Shown: piece by piece, positions 1-5,483 of the stretch
Numbering within the stretch: the first letter of the stretch is position 1
Layout: each line of letters starts with the position of its first letter
Source of the DNA: CAG-791 sp963629395
Lineage (GTDB): Bacteria; Bacillota; Clostridia; Lachnospirales; Lachnospiraceae
Direction: 5' to 3'
Length of the DNA: 5,483 bases
NCBI GenBank assembly: GCA_963629395.1
Contig: CAVGIV010000108.1
Location: forward strand, 1-5,483
Notes under the pieces: generated by a model
The model's input: the letters and a program-made list of their open reading frames with translations, nothing else
Told to the model about the DNA's origin: nothing
The model's database searches: none
Made by a program: the position numbers and the translations under genes

Positions 1-4
1 GAGA

Positions 5-907
5 TCACTTCCCAAGCGAGATTCCCTCTCTCTCGAGAATCTGCCGCACGGCCTCACTCTGCTCCTTTGTCACCTTCGGGATCGGCTTTGTGCAGGCCGA
101 CGACGCCACGACGCCGCGCAGTCTGCAGCCCTCCTTGATGATCGGCACGAAGAGCGATCCCACACTGTAAATATCAAACAGGCGGTTGATCTGCTGCTGG
201 CCTCTTGCAATTCCCTCTGCGTCGTTCTCCCGCATGGAACGGATCCATGCACTGCACAGCTCCGGAACCACGTTTGACAATCCGCCGATGATGCCATCGC
301 CGCCCGAGAGCACATTGTGAGCCGCATTGTCATCAAATCCGGAGTACACTTCAAAATCCGGATACGCCGACTTCACCACCTTGATCAGCTCTCTTGTGTG
401 ATCCATCCCGCTGATGGTGTCCTTGATCCCGATCAGATTGTCGTGTACCTGCCGCAGATGCAGGACCACCTCCGGATCAATGGTATATCCCGTCCGATCC
501 GGGAAATTGTAGATATAAACCGGTCCGTGAATCTGCCCGAACAGCTCGTCATAGAATGTAAACAGCGACGCACTGTCAAATCGAAAATAATACGGAGATA
601 TGATCATCGCGGCATCGGCTCCCTGCTCCAGACACCAGTTGGAATAGGGTACAATCTCCTCCTCCTGCATCGATGCCGTTCCGATGATGCACTTCACGCG
701 ATGATTGATGTGTTCAATGGCAAACCGTGCCAGTTCCTTGCGCGCCTCCATGCTCATCGCGAAGAACTCACCGATGCTGCCGCCGATCAGAATGCCGTCA
801 ATGCCGTTCTCAATCAGGTGATCAAAAAGCTTTCCCTGGCTCTCCAGATCCAAAGAACCGTCTTCCTTCAGGAGCGTTACTGCCGGTGTGATATAGTTTG
901 CATTCAT
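5..907 (-). CDS. 2-keto-3-deoxy-sugar-acid aldolase, YagE/YjhH-like (DapA/NanA superfamily)
   Basis: This 300-residue protein is a complete class I (Schiff-base) aldolase of the DapA/NanA TIM-barrel superfamily. Visible landmarks are the substrate-carboxylate loop GGSIGEF (residues 42-48), Pro-Tyr-Tyr at 105-107, the catalytic Tyr133 in YIYNFP, Arg138 in PDRTG, and the Schiff-base Lys162 in GIKDT. The stretches around residues 53-77 (ARFAIEH, IIGT) and 158-206 (IGIKDT, GGDG) resemble E. coli YagE/YjhH, recalled from memory. Those enzymes cleave 2-keto-3-deoxy sugar acids to pyruvate and an aldehyde. The second loop Thr of true dihydrodipicolinate synthase is Ile45 here, so a lysine-biosynthesis role is unlikely. 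It follows the dehydratase gene by 99 bases, which fits a dehydratase-aldolase operon. AAGGAGA lies 11 bases before the ATG. The exact substrate (2-keto-3-deoxygluconate, -galactonate or a deoxypentonate) cannot be read from sequence; N-acetylneuraminate lyase is a less likely alternative. Confidence 0.88.
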   Translation of the reverse strand: MNANYITPAVTLLKEDGSLDLESQGKLFDHLIENGIDGILIGGSIGEFFAMSMEARKELARFAIEHINHRVKCIIGTASMQEEEIVPYSNWCLEQGADAAMIISPYYFRFDSASLFTFYDELFGQIHGPVYIYNFPDRTGYTIDPEVVLHLRQVHDNLIGIKDTISGMDHTRELIKVVKSAYPDFEVYSGFDDNAAHNVLSGGDGIIGGLSNVVPELCSAWIRSMRENDAEGIARGQQQINRLFDIYSVGSLFVPIIKEGCRLRGVVASSACTKPIPKVTKEQSEAVRQILEREGISLGK

Positions 908-951
908 TTTTGCTGTTCTCTCCTTATAGTGCCCGTTACGTTATGCGCCAT
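904..951 (-). CDS. Possible 15-codon leader ORF overlapping the aldolase start
   Basis: In the gap between dehydratase and aldolase the minus strand has an ATG at 951 preceded by AAAGGA with an 8-base spacer. It opens a reading frame for MAHNVTGTIRREQQK. Its TGA stop (906-904) overlaps the aldolase ATG (907-905) in an ATGA arrangement typical of translational coupling. The aldolase ribosome binding site lies inside this frame. It could couple aldolase translation to ribosomes arriving from upstream, but a 15-codon ORF can arise by chance and the peptide resembles nothing I know. Conservation in relatives would decide. Confidence 0.15.
   Translation of the reverse strand: MAHNVTGTIRREQQK
919..925 (-). 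promoter_or_regulatory. Ribosome binding site of the aldolase gene
   Basis: The minus strand reads AAGGAGA here, followed by an 11-base A-rich spacer before the ATG at 907. The spacing is slightly long but the match to anti-Shine-Dalgarno is strong. It supports the ATG at 907 as the start. Confidence 0.7.
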
Positions 952-1006
952 TTGCGGTTTCCTTTGACCGCGTGCGGTGGTCTCTCCTAATCTTCGGGCG
1001 CAGCGC

Positions 1007-2731
1007 TTACTCCAGTCCGCCGCCTTCCATGGCGCTGCGGGCATTCTGCGTATACATCCGGTAAAAGCCCTTTCTGGGCTCCCTGGGAACGATGCTGTCT
1101 GTCTGACTCCGCTCCTGCAGAACCCTTGCGGCTTCCTCCGCCGAGCAGGGCACTCCGTCGATGCCGGTCACATTCAGCGTGCGATTCTTCACCGAATAAG
1201 AGATCAGATCGCCCTCCCGGATAAACGCAATCGGTCCGCCGGAGGCCGCCTCCGGCGACACATGTCCGATGGCGGCGCCCCTGGTCGCACCGGAGAATCT
1301 ACCGTCTGTAATCAGTGCAACACTGCCGTTGATCCGGTCATCACAGCAAATGGCCTCGGTGGTCGCTACCATCTCCGGCATTCCGCACCCTCTGGGCCCC
1401 TCATACCGAACAATGATGACCTCTCCCGGCTCAATCTTGCGCTTGGCCACAGCGTCATAGGCCTCCTCTTCACAGTCAAAAACTCTGGCCTTCGCATTAA
1501 CCACTTCCCTCTGATTCTCTGCGCAGGCTGCGTATTTGATCACCGCTCCGTCCGGTGCAAGATTTCCCTTCAGGATGGCAACCGATCCGGTTTCCTTCAC
1601 CTTTTCCACTGGGAAAATAACCTGCTCCCGCTCCAGTCCATAGTTGTGAAGATAGCCCAGATTCCGCTGGAACCAGTTGTCCTTATGCAGCTCTTCCAGA
1701 TTATCGCCAAGCGTCTTGCCGGTCACCGTCATCACATCCAGATCCAGATAATCCCGCAGAAGCCACTCCACCATAGGAACCCCGCCGGCAAACCAGAAGG
1801 CCTCTGTGATCTGCGTGCCGGACGGATAAATATTCCCGATGTGCGGGATCTGGTGATTGATCTCATCAAAAAGCTCAATCGGCAGCTCAACACCGGCCTC
1901 TCTTGCAATGGAGGGCAAATGGAGCGTTGCATTGGTGGAGCCTCCGATGGCTGAATGCACCACGATTGCATTGCGGAAGGCGGACTCCGTCAGGATCTTG
2001 TCCGGCGTCAGCTCCTGCTCTGCCAGTGCCATAATCTGACGTCCTGCCTGTCTGGAATACTGCAGGAGGTCACGCATGGTCGCAGGGACCAGCGCTGCCC
2101 CGGGAAGTGTCAGTCCCAGTGCCTCTGCAAGGCACTGCATCGTGGACGCGGTCCCCAGGAAGGAGCAGGCTCCCACCGACGGACATCCTGTCAGCTTGTA
2201 ATCACGTACCTCCTGGGGTGTGATCGCACCGTCCCGCTTCTCACGAAGTGAGATGTCACCCGCCAGGACAGAGGTTGTCATATCCGGTCCAGGCCGCATG
2301 GAGCCGCCCGGCATGAAAATGGCCGGAATATTCAGTCTGGCAATGGCCTTCAGATGTGCCGGAATCGACTTATCACAGCTCGAGGAGAGCACCATGCCAT
2401 CCCACTGCACTGCGCTCCCGTGAATTTCAACCATGTTGGCGATGGCCTCGCGGGATGCCAGCACATAGTTCATGCCGTCGCCGCCCTGTGTGCAGCCGTC
2501 GCAGATATCGGTTGCATAGTATCTGGCCGGTTTTCCGCCCTTCTCATAGATTCCATAGGTTGCCTGCTCCACCATCTGATTCAGGTGATAGCTCCCCGGA
2601 TGGGAATCGCCGTATACGCTCTCCACCATGATCTGCGGCTTCAGAATGTCCTGGTCATCCCAGCCGGTTCCCATCTCCAGCGCATCGAACTGGGACCAGA
2701 ACTTGCGCTCCGCAGCACTTCTTTGCTTCAT
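1007..2731 (-). CDS. IlvD/Edd-family sugar-acid (aldonate) dehydratase
   Basis: This 574-residue iron-sulfur dehydratase belongs to the IlvD/Edd family, whose members remove water from dihydroxy acids or aldonates to give 2-keto-3-deoxy acids. Numbered from the chosen start, it shows a Pro-Gly-Ser-Tyr-His segment near 45-49, SSSCDK with cluster ligand Cys119 and Lys121, the second cluster Cys189 in GACSFLGTAST, RYEGPRGCGMPEM at 441-453, the active-site serine loop DGRFSG (476-481) and GHVSPEAASGG (489-499). The usual first cluster cysteine is Gly46. The length matches arabonate/xylonate-type dehydratases, and is shorter than E. coli YjhG/YagF (about 655). Pairing with a YagE-like aldolase and a CHEV glycosidase, and no other branched-chain amino acid gene in view, argues for sugar-acid catabolism over valine/isoleucine synthesis. 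The start at 2731 is chosen because GGAGG lies 8 bases upstream; the in-frame ATG at 2788 has no ribosome binding site and would place an inverted repeat in the gene. The substrate is unknown. Confidence 0.87.
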   Translation of the reverse strand: MKQRSAAERKFWSQFDALEMGTGWDDQDILKPQIMVESVYGDSHPGSYHLNQMVEQATYGIYEKGGKPARYYATDICDGCTQGGDGMNYVLASREAIANMVEIHGSAVQWDGMVLSSSCDKSIPAHLKAIARLNIPAIFMPGGSMRPGPDMTTSVLAGDISLREKRDGAITPQEVRDYKLTGCPSVGACSFLGTASTMQCLAEALGLTLPGAALVPATMRDLLQYSRQAGRQIMALAEQELTPDKILTESAFRNAIVVHSAIGGSTNATLHLPSIAREAGVELPIELFDEINHQIPHIGNIYPSGTQITEAFWFAGGVPMVEWLLRDYLDLDVMTVTGKTLGDNLEELHKDNWFQRNLGYLHNYGLEREQVIFPVEKVKETGSVAILKGNLAPDGAVIKYAACAENQREVVNAKARVFDCEEEAYDAVAKRKIEPGEVIIVRYEGPRGCGMPEMVATTEAICCDDRINGSVALITDGRFSGATRGAAIGHVSPEAASGGPIAFIREGDLISYSVKNRTLNVTGIDGVPCSAEEAARVLQERSQTDSIVPREPRKGFYRMYTQNARSAMEGGGLE

Positions 2732-2739
2732 ATCAAATG

Positions 2740-2744
2740 CCTCC
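2740..2744 (-). promoter_or_regulatory. Ribosome binding site deciding the dehydratase start
   Basis: The minus strand reads GGAGG eight bases before the ATG at 2731. No comparable motif precedes the upstream in-frame ATG at 2788. This places the 19 extra codons, and the inverted repeat at 2763-2786, in untranslated sequence. Confidence 0.8.
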
Positions 2745-2762
2745 GTTATATGACATGCTGTT

Positions 2763-2786
2763 GGTGTCAAAAGTTCTTTTGACACC
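2763..2786 (-). repeat. Perfect 10-bp inverted repeat (stem-loop) upstream of the dehydratase
   Basis: The arms GGTGTCAAAA and TTTTGACACC are perfectly complementary around a 4-base loop. The structure sits 32 bases before the dehydratase ribosome binding site's first base side, counting from 2763 to 2745 leaves about 17 bases, so it lies just upstream of the translation start. No T tract follows on either strand, so intrinsic termination is not supported. It could be an mRNA stability or processing element, a protein-binding palindrome, or a copy of a dispersed intergenic repeat. The palindrome contains TTGACA on both strands, but I found no well-spaced -10 element to make it a promoter. Confidence 0.8.
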
Positions 2787-2796
2787 ATGATACAGC

Positions 2797-2838
2797 TTCA
2801 GGGAATAACGGCCTTTTCCTCTGCCCTTATTCCCTGAA
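2797..2838 (-). repeat. Long inverted repeat (12-bp perfect stem plus 3-bp extension) after the glycosidase gene
   Basis: The outer arms TTCAGGGAATAA (2838-2827 on the minus strand) and TTATTCCCTGAA (2808-2797) pair perfectly over 12 bp. After one G-G mismatch, a further GGC/GCC 3-bp stem closes a 10-base purine-rich loop. It begins about 29 bases after the glycosidase stop codon and is separated from the second inverted repeat by only 10 bases. There is no T tract on either side. The likely role, by inference, is 3'-end protection or processing of the glycosidase mRNA; a weak or factor-assisted attenuator is possible. Confidence 0.8.
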
Positions 2839-2867
2839 CCATTCTCAAATCATTGTACTTCTTTTTC

Positions 2868-4271
2868 TTACTTTTTCCAGCCTTCCGGGAGGTAGGAAAT
2901 GGTATTCGCGATCATGTCATTCACCAACTCGCGAGTGATCTGCACATCCGTGCATTTAGCCTTGTAATTCGGATCCTGAAGGAACGCCTCCACCACCAGC
3001 TCGCGGTCGCAGGTCAGTGCTGCCTTCAGTGTTCTCTCATGGTTCTCCACATGCGGAATTACAAGGTCATAGACATCCCGCTTGATGGCTCCTGCTGCAA
3101 TCGGATGGATGTGGTCTCTTTCAAAGATGGCATTTGTCTCAACCACTGCATCTGCCGGCAGGTTCGGAATCTGCAGCGCCGTGTTCGGAATGTTGACGTT
3201 GGAAACGAAACGGCTCAGTCCGCAGAGTGCCTTGATCAGAAGGATTCCCTCTTCGCCGGTAGCCTCCAGCTTGATCTCATCCTTCCCGTCAATCAGGTCC
3301 TTGGAACGCTGCAGGCGCTTTTCCAGATCATCCTTTCTCCACTGCACGGTTGTGAGTCCGTACTTCCAGCTGCGAACCGTGTCCGGATCCTTCAGATACG
3401 TATCGCCGGGCATGAACTCTGCAAGATGACGGTCACCTGCTGCCGCAATCCAGCCGTAGCGGTTGAACAGATCCATCTTTACCCGATGTGCGCAGGCAAA
3501 GGAGGAATTCATCCAGCTGTTGTCCTTGTTGTCAAAGCCTTCCTCGAAATGCTTGTCAATGAAATCACGATAAACCGGGAACAGATCTACGCCCTTATAG
3601 GAGGCCTCGGTAAACCAGGTGAAGTGGTTGATGCCGACCACGTTCACGAGAATGTCATGCCAATCCTCCACCGTATCGCCGGTCTGCTGCTCATAAATGC
3701 CCTTCAGCATCTTCTGCGTGCCGAATACCTCGTGGCAGCATCCGAAGGCCTTGATCTGCGGATATACATAGTACAGCGTCTTTACGCACAGGGACATCGG
3801 ATTGGTATAGTTGATGACCCATGCCTCCGGCGCATAGTCGCGAATTGCCTGTGCAATCTCCACATACATCGGAATGGTGCGCAGCGCACGGATAATTCCT
3901 CCCGGGCCTGCGGTATCCCCAACAGACTGCCAGCAGTTTACTCGCTCCGGCAGGTGCACATCCGACTCCATCTCATCAAAGGTTCCGGGCAGGATCGAAA
4001 TAACAACAAAATCACAGCCGGTCAGCACCTCCTTCAGAGACGGATATACCTCGAAGGTCCAGTTCCCCTTTGCATCCTCCCGGCTCATCAGTTGATTGCC
4101 GATGGTCTTATTCGCCTCTGCAGCCGCCGGATCGATATCATACAGACGAATCTCTCCCGAAATCTCGTCGTCCTGTGCCAGATCCGTCATGAAGGTCCAC
4201 GCCCAGCCGCGAGAGCCTCCGCCGATGTAGGCGATCTTTACGTCCGTTGCCTTTTTACTTGCGTACTTCAT
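2868..4271 (-). CDS. Family 4 glycoside hydrolase with CHEV motif, probable alpha-galacturonidase (LplD-like)
   Basis: This 467-residue protein is a complete GH4 enzyme. These cytoplasmic glycosidases use NAD and a divalent metal in a redox-assisted elimination mechanism. Numbered from the chosen start, it shows a Rossmann dinucleotide motif IAYIGGGSRGW (13-23), Asp45/Asp47 at the end of the second strand for NAD ribose contact, INYTNPM (153-159), the metal-ligand motif Cys179-His-Glu-Val182, VVGINHF with metal-ligand His216, and GDRHLAEF (279-286). Within GH4 the residues after the metal cysteine track substrate. CHEV is, to my knowledge, the signature of alpha-galacturonidases such as Bacillus LplD, which act on short alpha-1,4-galacturonides. 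There is no signal peptide, so the substrate must be imported. It is the first gene of the minus-strand cluster, 136 bases before the dehydratase. AAGGAGA sits 7 bases before the ATG at 4271; an in-frame ATG at 4343 would add 24 cysteine-rich residues ahead of the Rossmann fold and is rejected. Alpha-galactosidase or alpha-glucosidase activity is the main alternative. Confidence 0.88.
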   Translation of the reverse strand: MKYASKKATDVKIAYIGGGSRGWAWTFMTDLAQDDEISGEIRLYDIDPAAAEANKTIGNQLMSREDAKGNWTFEVYPSLKEVLTGCDFVVISILPGTFDEMESDVHLPERVNCWQSVGDTAGPGGIIRALRTIPMYVEIAQAIRDYAPEAWVINYTNPMSLCVKTLYYVYPQIKAFGCCHEVFGTQKMLKGIYEQQTGDTVEDWHDILVNVVGINHFTWFTEASYKGVDLFPVYRDFIDKHFEEGFDNKDNSWMNSSFACAHRVKMDLFNRYGWIAAAGDRHLAEFMPGDTYLKDPDTVRSWKYGLTTVQWRKDDLEKRLQRSKDLIDGKDEIKLEATGEEGILLIKALCGLSRFVSNVNIPNTALQIPNLPADAVVETNAIFERDHIHPIAAGAIKRDVYDLVIPHVENHERTLKAALTCDRELVVEAFLQDPNYKAKCTDVQITRELVNDMIANTISYLPEGWKK

Positions 4272-4278
4272 TGCTGTG

Positions 4279-4285
4279 TCTCCTT
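4279..4285 (-). promoter_or_regulatory. Ribosome binding site deciding the glycosidase start
   Basis: The minus strand reads AAGGAGA, then seven bases (CACAGCA), then the ATG at 4271. This supports the shorter product, which begins just before the Rossmann fold as expected for GH4, over the upstream in-frame ATG at 4343. Confidence 0.8.
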
Positions 4286-4386
4286 TTCCCCCTGGTTTGG
4301 TTACTGCAGCTCTGCAGCATCTGCCAAGAATGCATTCATGCAATGTACCTTTGTCTGTAAATCGCTGATTTCTCCCTCTTCAGCGA

Positions 4387-4420
4387 CAGCCCGCGAACCA
4401 GGTGCTTAGCCAGCCCGTGA
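4387..4420. promoter_or_regulatory. Candidate direct-repeat operator for the AraC-family protein
   Basis: CAGCCCGCGA at 4387-4396 and CAGCCCGTGA at 4411-4420 match at 9 of 10 bases and start 24 bp apart, so they lie on similar faces of the helix. AraC-family activators commonly bind direct repeats about two turns apart. The site lies roughly 115-150 bases upstream of the glycosidase start. No promoter is confidently placed beside it, so its function is inference. Confidence 0.2.
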
Positions 4421-4639
4421 GCTGTTCCTCTTGAGTATTATTCTACCTGTGTACATCCCCTTACTCTACAAAAATCGGAGCATAATTGATAAAATCTATC
4501 TGATCGGCCACAGATTGTCTTCTATACATTCCCATCGAAGCCTCAAATTCCTTTGCAAATCCGTGCGCCCCGCCAAAGGTTGCTAAGGAAAACCTCGATA
4601 GGACTGGCCGAAAAGCTTTTAACAATCAGTGCGCTAAAC

Positions 4640-4645
4640 AAGGAG
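4640..4645 (+). promoter_or_regulatory. Ribosome binding site supporting the TTG start of the AraC-family gene
   Basis: AAGGAG is followed by the six bases ATAAAA and then TTG at 4652. The near-ideal motif and spacing support the non-ATG start; the first in-frame ATG downstream (about 27 codons in) would remove the beginning of the sensor domain. Confidence 0.8.
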
Positions 4646-4651
4646 ATAAAA

Positions 4652-5483
4652 TTGGACACCGGAACCATCTTGCTTAAAAAAGACATCAGCGGACTGTTTG
4701 CCGAAGAAATTGTTCGCCATAATAGCTATTCCATGTCAACCCGCCATTATCACAGCGATATTGAGCTCTACTTTCTGCTCGAGGGCGACCGGTACTACTT
4801 TGTCGATCAGAATACCTGGCATGTTCATGCACACTCCGGCATTTTGATCGGTCCCAATCAGATCCATAAGACCAGCATGTTCAACGAGGATCCTGAGCAT
4901 CACCGCTTTCTGCTCCAGTTCAGCTCCCGCCCCTATGATGCAATCTTTCAGAGCCTTGGCTATCCTTCGTTTGCGTCCTTGGCACACCTTTATCAGGAGC
5001 CGGTTTCCTTCTGTGATTCAGACTGGACCAGCGTTTTGTACCTTCTCTCGCAGCTAAGAAACGGACTTGCCACCAATGCCGCGCGTTCCACCTTATTTCT
5101 CCTGGGCATGCAGCTGCTGGATCTGTTCTGCACAGCTGCCCGCAAGCAGCAGATTCCATATGCCGCCACTGCCTCCGGCCAATCGCAGAGTCCCTCCTCT
5201 GCCTCTGAGCTCCATCAGAAAATCGATGAGCTGGCGCAATACCTCCAGCGACATTGCTCCGAAAAAATTGTCCTTGATGATCTGGCTTCCGAATTCTATT
5301 TCAGCCGCTCCCGCATGACCGCAGCCTTCAAACAGATTACCGGCTTCACCATTGTTGAATACATCACCTTCATGCGCATCCGAAAAGCCAAGGAGCTTCT
5401 CCTGCACACAGATCATTCTATGACCGACATCGCCGCCGAAACCGGCTTTGGAAACGTTACCTATTTTGAACGCGTCTTCCGCA
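4652..5483 (+). CDS. AraC-family transcriptional regulator, partial at the right edge
   Basis: The frame opens at a TTG and encodes 277 residues before the window ends. Residues about 29-75 form a cupin-like sensor segment with the usual AraC-type pattern RHYHSDIELYFLLEG and a later GPNQIHKT loop; His32, His34 and Glu38 are the recognisable positions. A low-complexity Ser/Ala/Gln linker lies near 171-186. The C-terminal DNA-binding domain has a first helix-turn-helix around 206-230 (LDDLASEFYFSRSRMTAAFK), the linker helix with FMRIRKAKELL, and a second helix-turn-helix starting at TDIAAETGFGNVTYFERVF. Only the tail of that helix and the usual Pro-x-x-(Tyr/Phe)-Arg end, perhaps 15-25 residues, are missing. 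It is cytoplasmic and DNA-binding. Divergent orientation to the glycosidase-dehydratase-aldolase cluster suggests it senses a pathway sugar acid and controls that cluster. The inducer is unknown. Confidence 0.9.
   Translation, partial: MDTGTILLKKDISGLFAEEIVRHNSYSMSTRHYHSDIELYFLLEGDRYYFVDQNTWHVHAHSGILIGPNQIHKTSMFNEDPEHHRFLLQFSSRPYDAIFQSLGYPSFASLAHLYQEPVSFCDSDWTSVLYLLSQLRNGLATNAARSTLFLLGMQLLDLFCTAARKQQIPYAATASGQSQSPSSASELHQKIDELAQYLQRHCSEKIVLDDLASEFYFSRSRMTAAFKQITGFTIVEYITFMRIRKAKELLLHTDHSMTDIAAETGFGNVTYFERVFR

Larger units (their letters stand above)
4272..4651. promoter_or_regulatory. Divergent intergenic regulatory region between the glycosidase operon and the AraC-family gene
   Basis: No credible gene lies in these 380 bases. 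Promoters for both directions must be here or nearby, but I could not find a convincing -35/-10 pair on either strand. The best minus-strand -10 candidate is TAGAAT (4445-4440) with a poor -35; on the plus strand TATACA (4523-4528) has only a half-matching -35. Other structure includes a near-repeat CAGCCCGyGA at 4387 and 4411, a 7-bp inverted repeat TCGCTGA/TCAGCGA (4362-4386), TGCAT-2-ATGCA (4331-4342), doubled CTGCAG (4304-4317) and the palindrome AAAAGCTTTT (4611-4620). Each short element is near what chance would give, so they are candidates only. Confidence 0.6.

Noticed and set aside
317..967. A 216-codon plus-strand open frame across the aldolase
   Set aside because: Antisense shadow; the minus-strand frame contains the complete class I aldolase active site.
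977..1954. A 325-codon plus-strand open frame across the dehydratase
   Set aside because: Antisense shadow of the IlvD/Edd gene with no recognisable domain.
5..2731. Lysine (DapA) plus branched-chain amino acid (IlvD) biosynthesis pairing
   Set aside because: The aldolase lacks the second catalytic-loop Thr of DapA and resembles YagE; no other amino acid biosynthesis gene is in view, and the glycosidase and AraC regulator point to carbohydrate use.
2742..2784. Promoter on the minus strand from TTGACA (in the palindrome) and a TATAAC downstream
   Set aside because: The spacer is only 14 bases and the TATAAC abuts the ribosome binding site, so transcription would begin inside or after it.
2763..2838. 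Rho-independent terminator
   Set aside because: Both stems are strong, but no run of T follows on either strand.
4362..4386. Stem-loop TCGCTGA/TCAGCGA in the glycosidase leader region as a riboswitch or attenuator
   Set aside because: Seven pairs with an 11-base loop are near chance expectation for a 380-base region, and no riboswitch core was recognised.
2853..4409. A 518-codon open frame on the plus strand antisense to the glycosidase
   Set aside because: It is a mirror of the GH4 coding frame: the translation shows no family motif and is unusually rich in Cys, His and Arg, while the minus strand carries every GH4 signature.
1..5483. CRISPR array, tRNA, rRNA, insertion sequence or phage-like element
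   Set aside because: No regularly spaced repeats, transposase-like protein, terminal inverted repeats or structural RNA signature were seen on either strand.

Overview
The window looks like a sugar-acid catabolic locus from a Gram-positive anaerobe, most likely a gut-type Clostridia/Lachnospiraceae member. That placement is an inference from family resemblance, strong AAGGAG-type ribosome binding sites, a TTG start and G/C-rich third codon positions; no taxonomic marker is present.

Layout: three genes lie head to tail on the minus strand and would be transcribed right to left: a family 4 glycoside hydrolase (4271 to 2868), an IlvD/Edd-family dehydratase (2731 to 1007) and a DapA/NanA-superfamily aldolase of the YagE/YjhH type (907 to 5). 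The aldolase ends four bases from the left edge, so the operon may continue outside. A 380-base intergenic region (4272-4651) separates these genes from a divergent AraC-family regulator on the plus strand (TTG start at 4652). The regulator runs off the right edge inside its second helix-turn-helix.

How the genes may work together: the glycosidase carries the Cys-His-Glu-Val (CHEV) active-site motif that, from my knowledge of the family, marks the LplD-type alpha-galacturonidases. It would release D-galacturonate from short oligogalacturonides in the cytoplasm. The dehydratase and aldolase form the classic pair of a non-phosphorylative sugar-acid route: aldonate to 2-keto-3-deoxy-acid, then cleavage to pyruvate plus an aldehyde. 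The enzymes linking galacturonate to the dehydratase substrate (isomerase/reductase, or an oxidase) and any transporter are not in the window, so the substrate of the lower pathway is not settled. The AraC protein, with an N-terminal cupin-like sensor domain, is the likely local regulator.

The most striking non-coding structure is a tandem pair of perfect inverted repeats (2763-2786 and 2797-2838) between the glycosidase and the dehydratase. Neither is followed by a T tract, so they do not look like ordinary terminators. They also matter for annotation: an upstream in-frame ATG at 2788 would place the first repeat inside the dehydratase gene, whereas the ATG at 2731 has a clear ribosome binding site and leaves both repeats non-coding.
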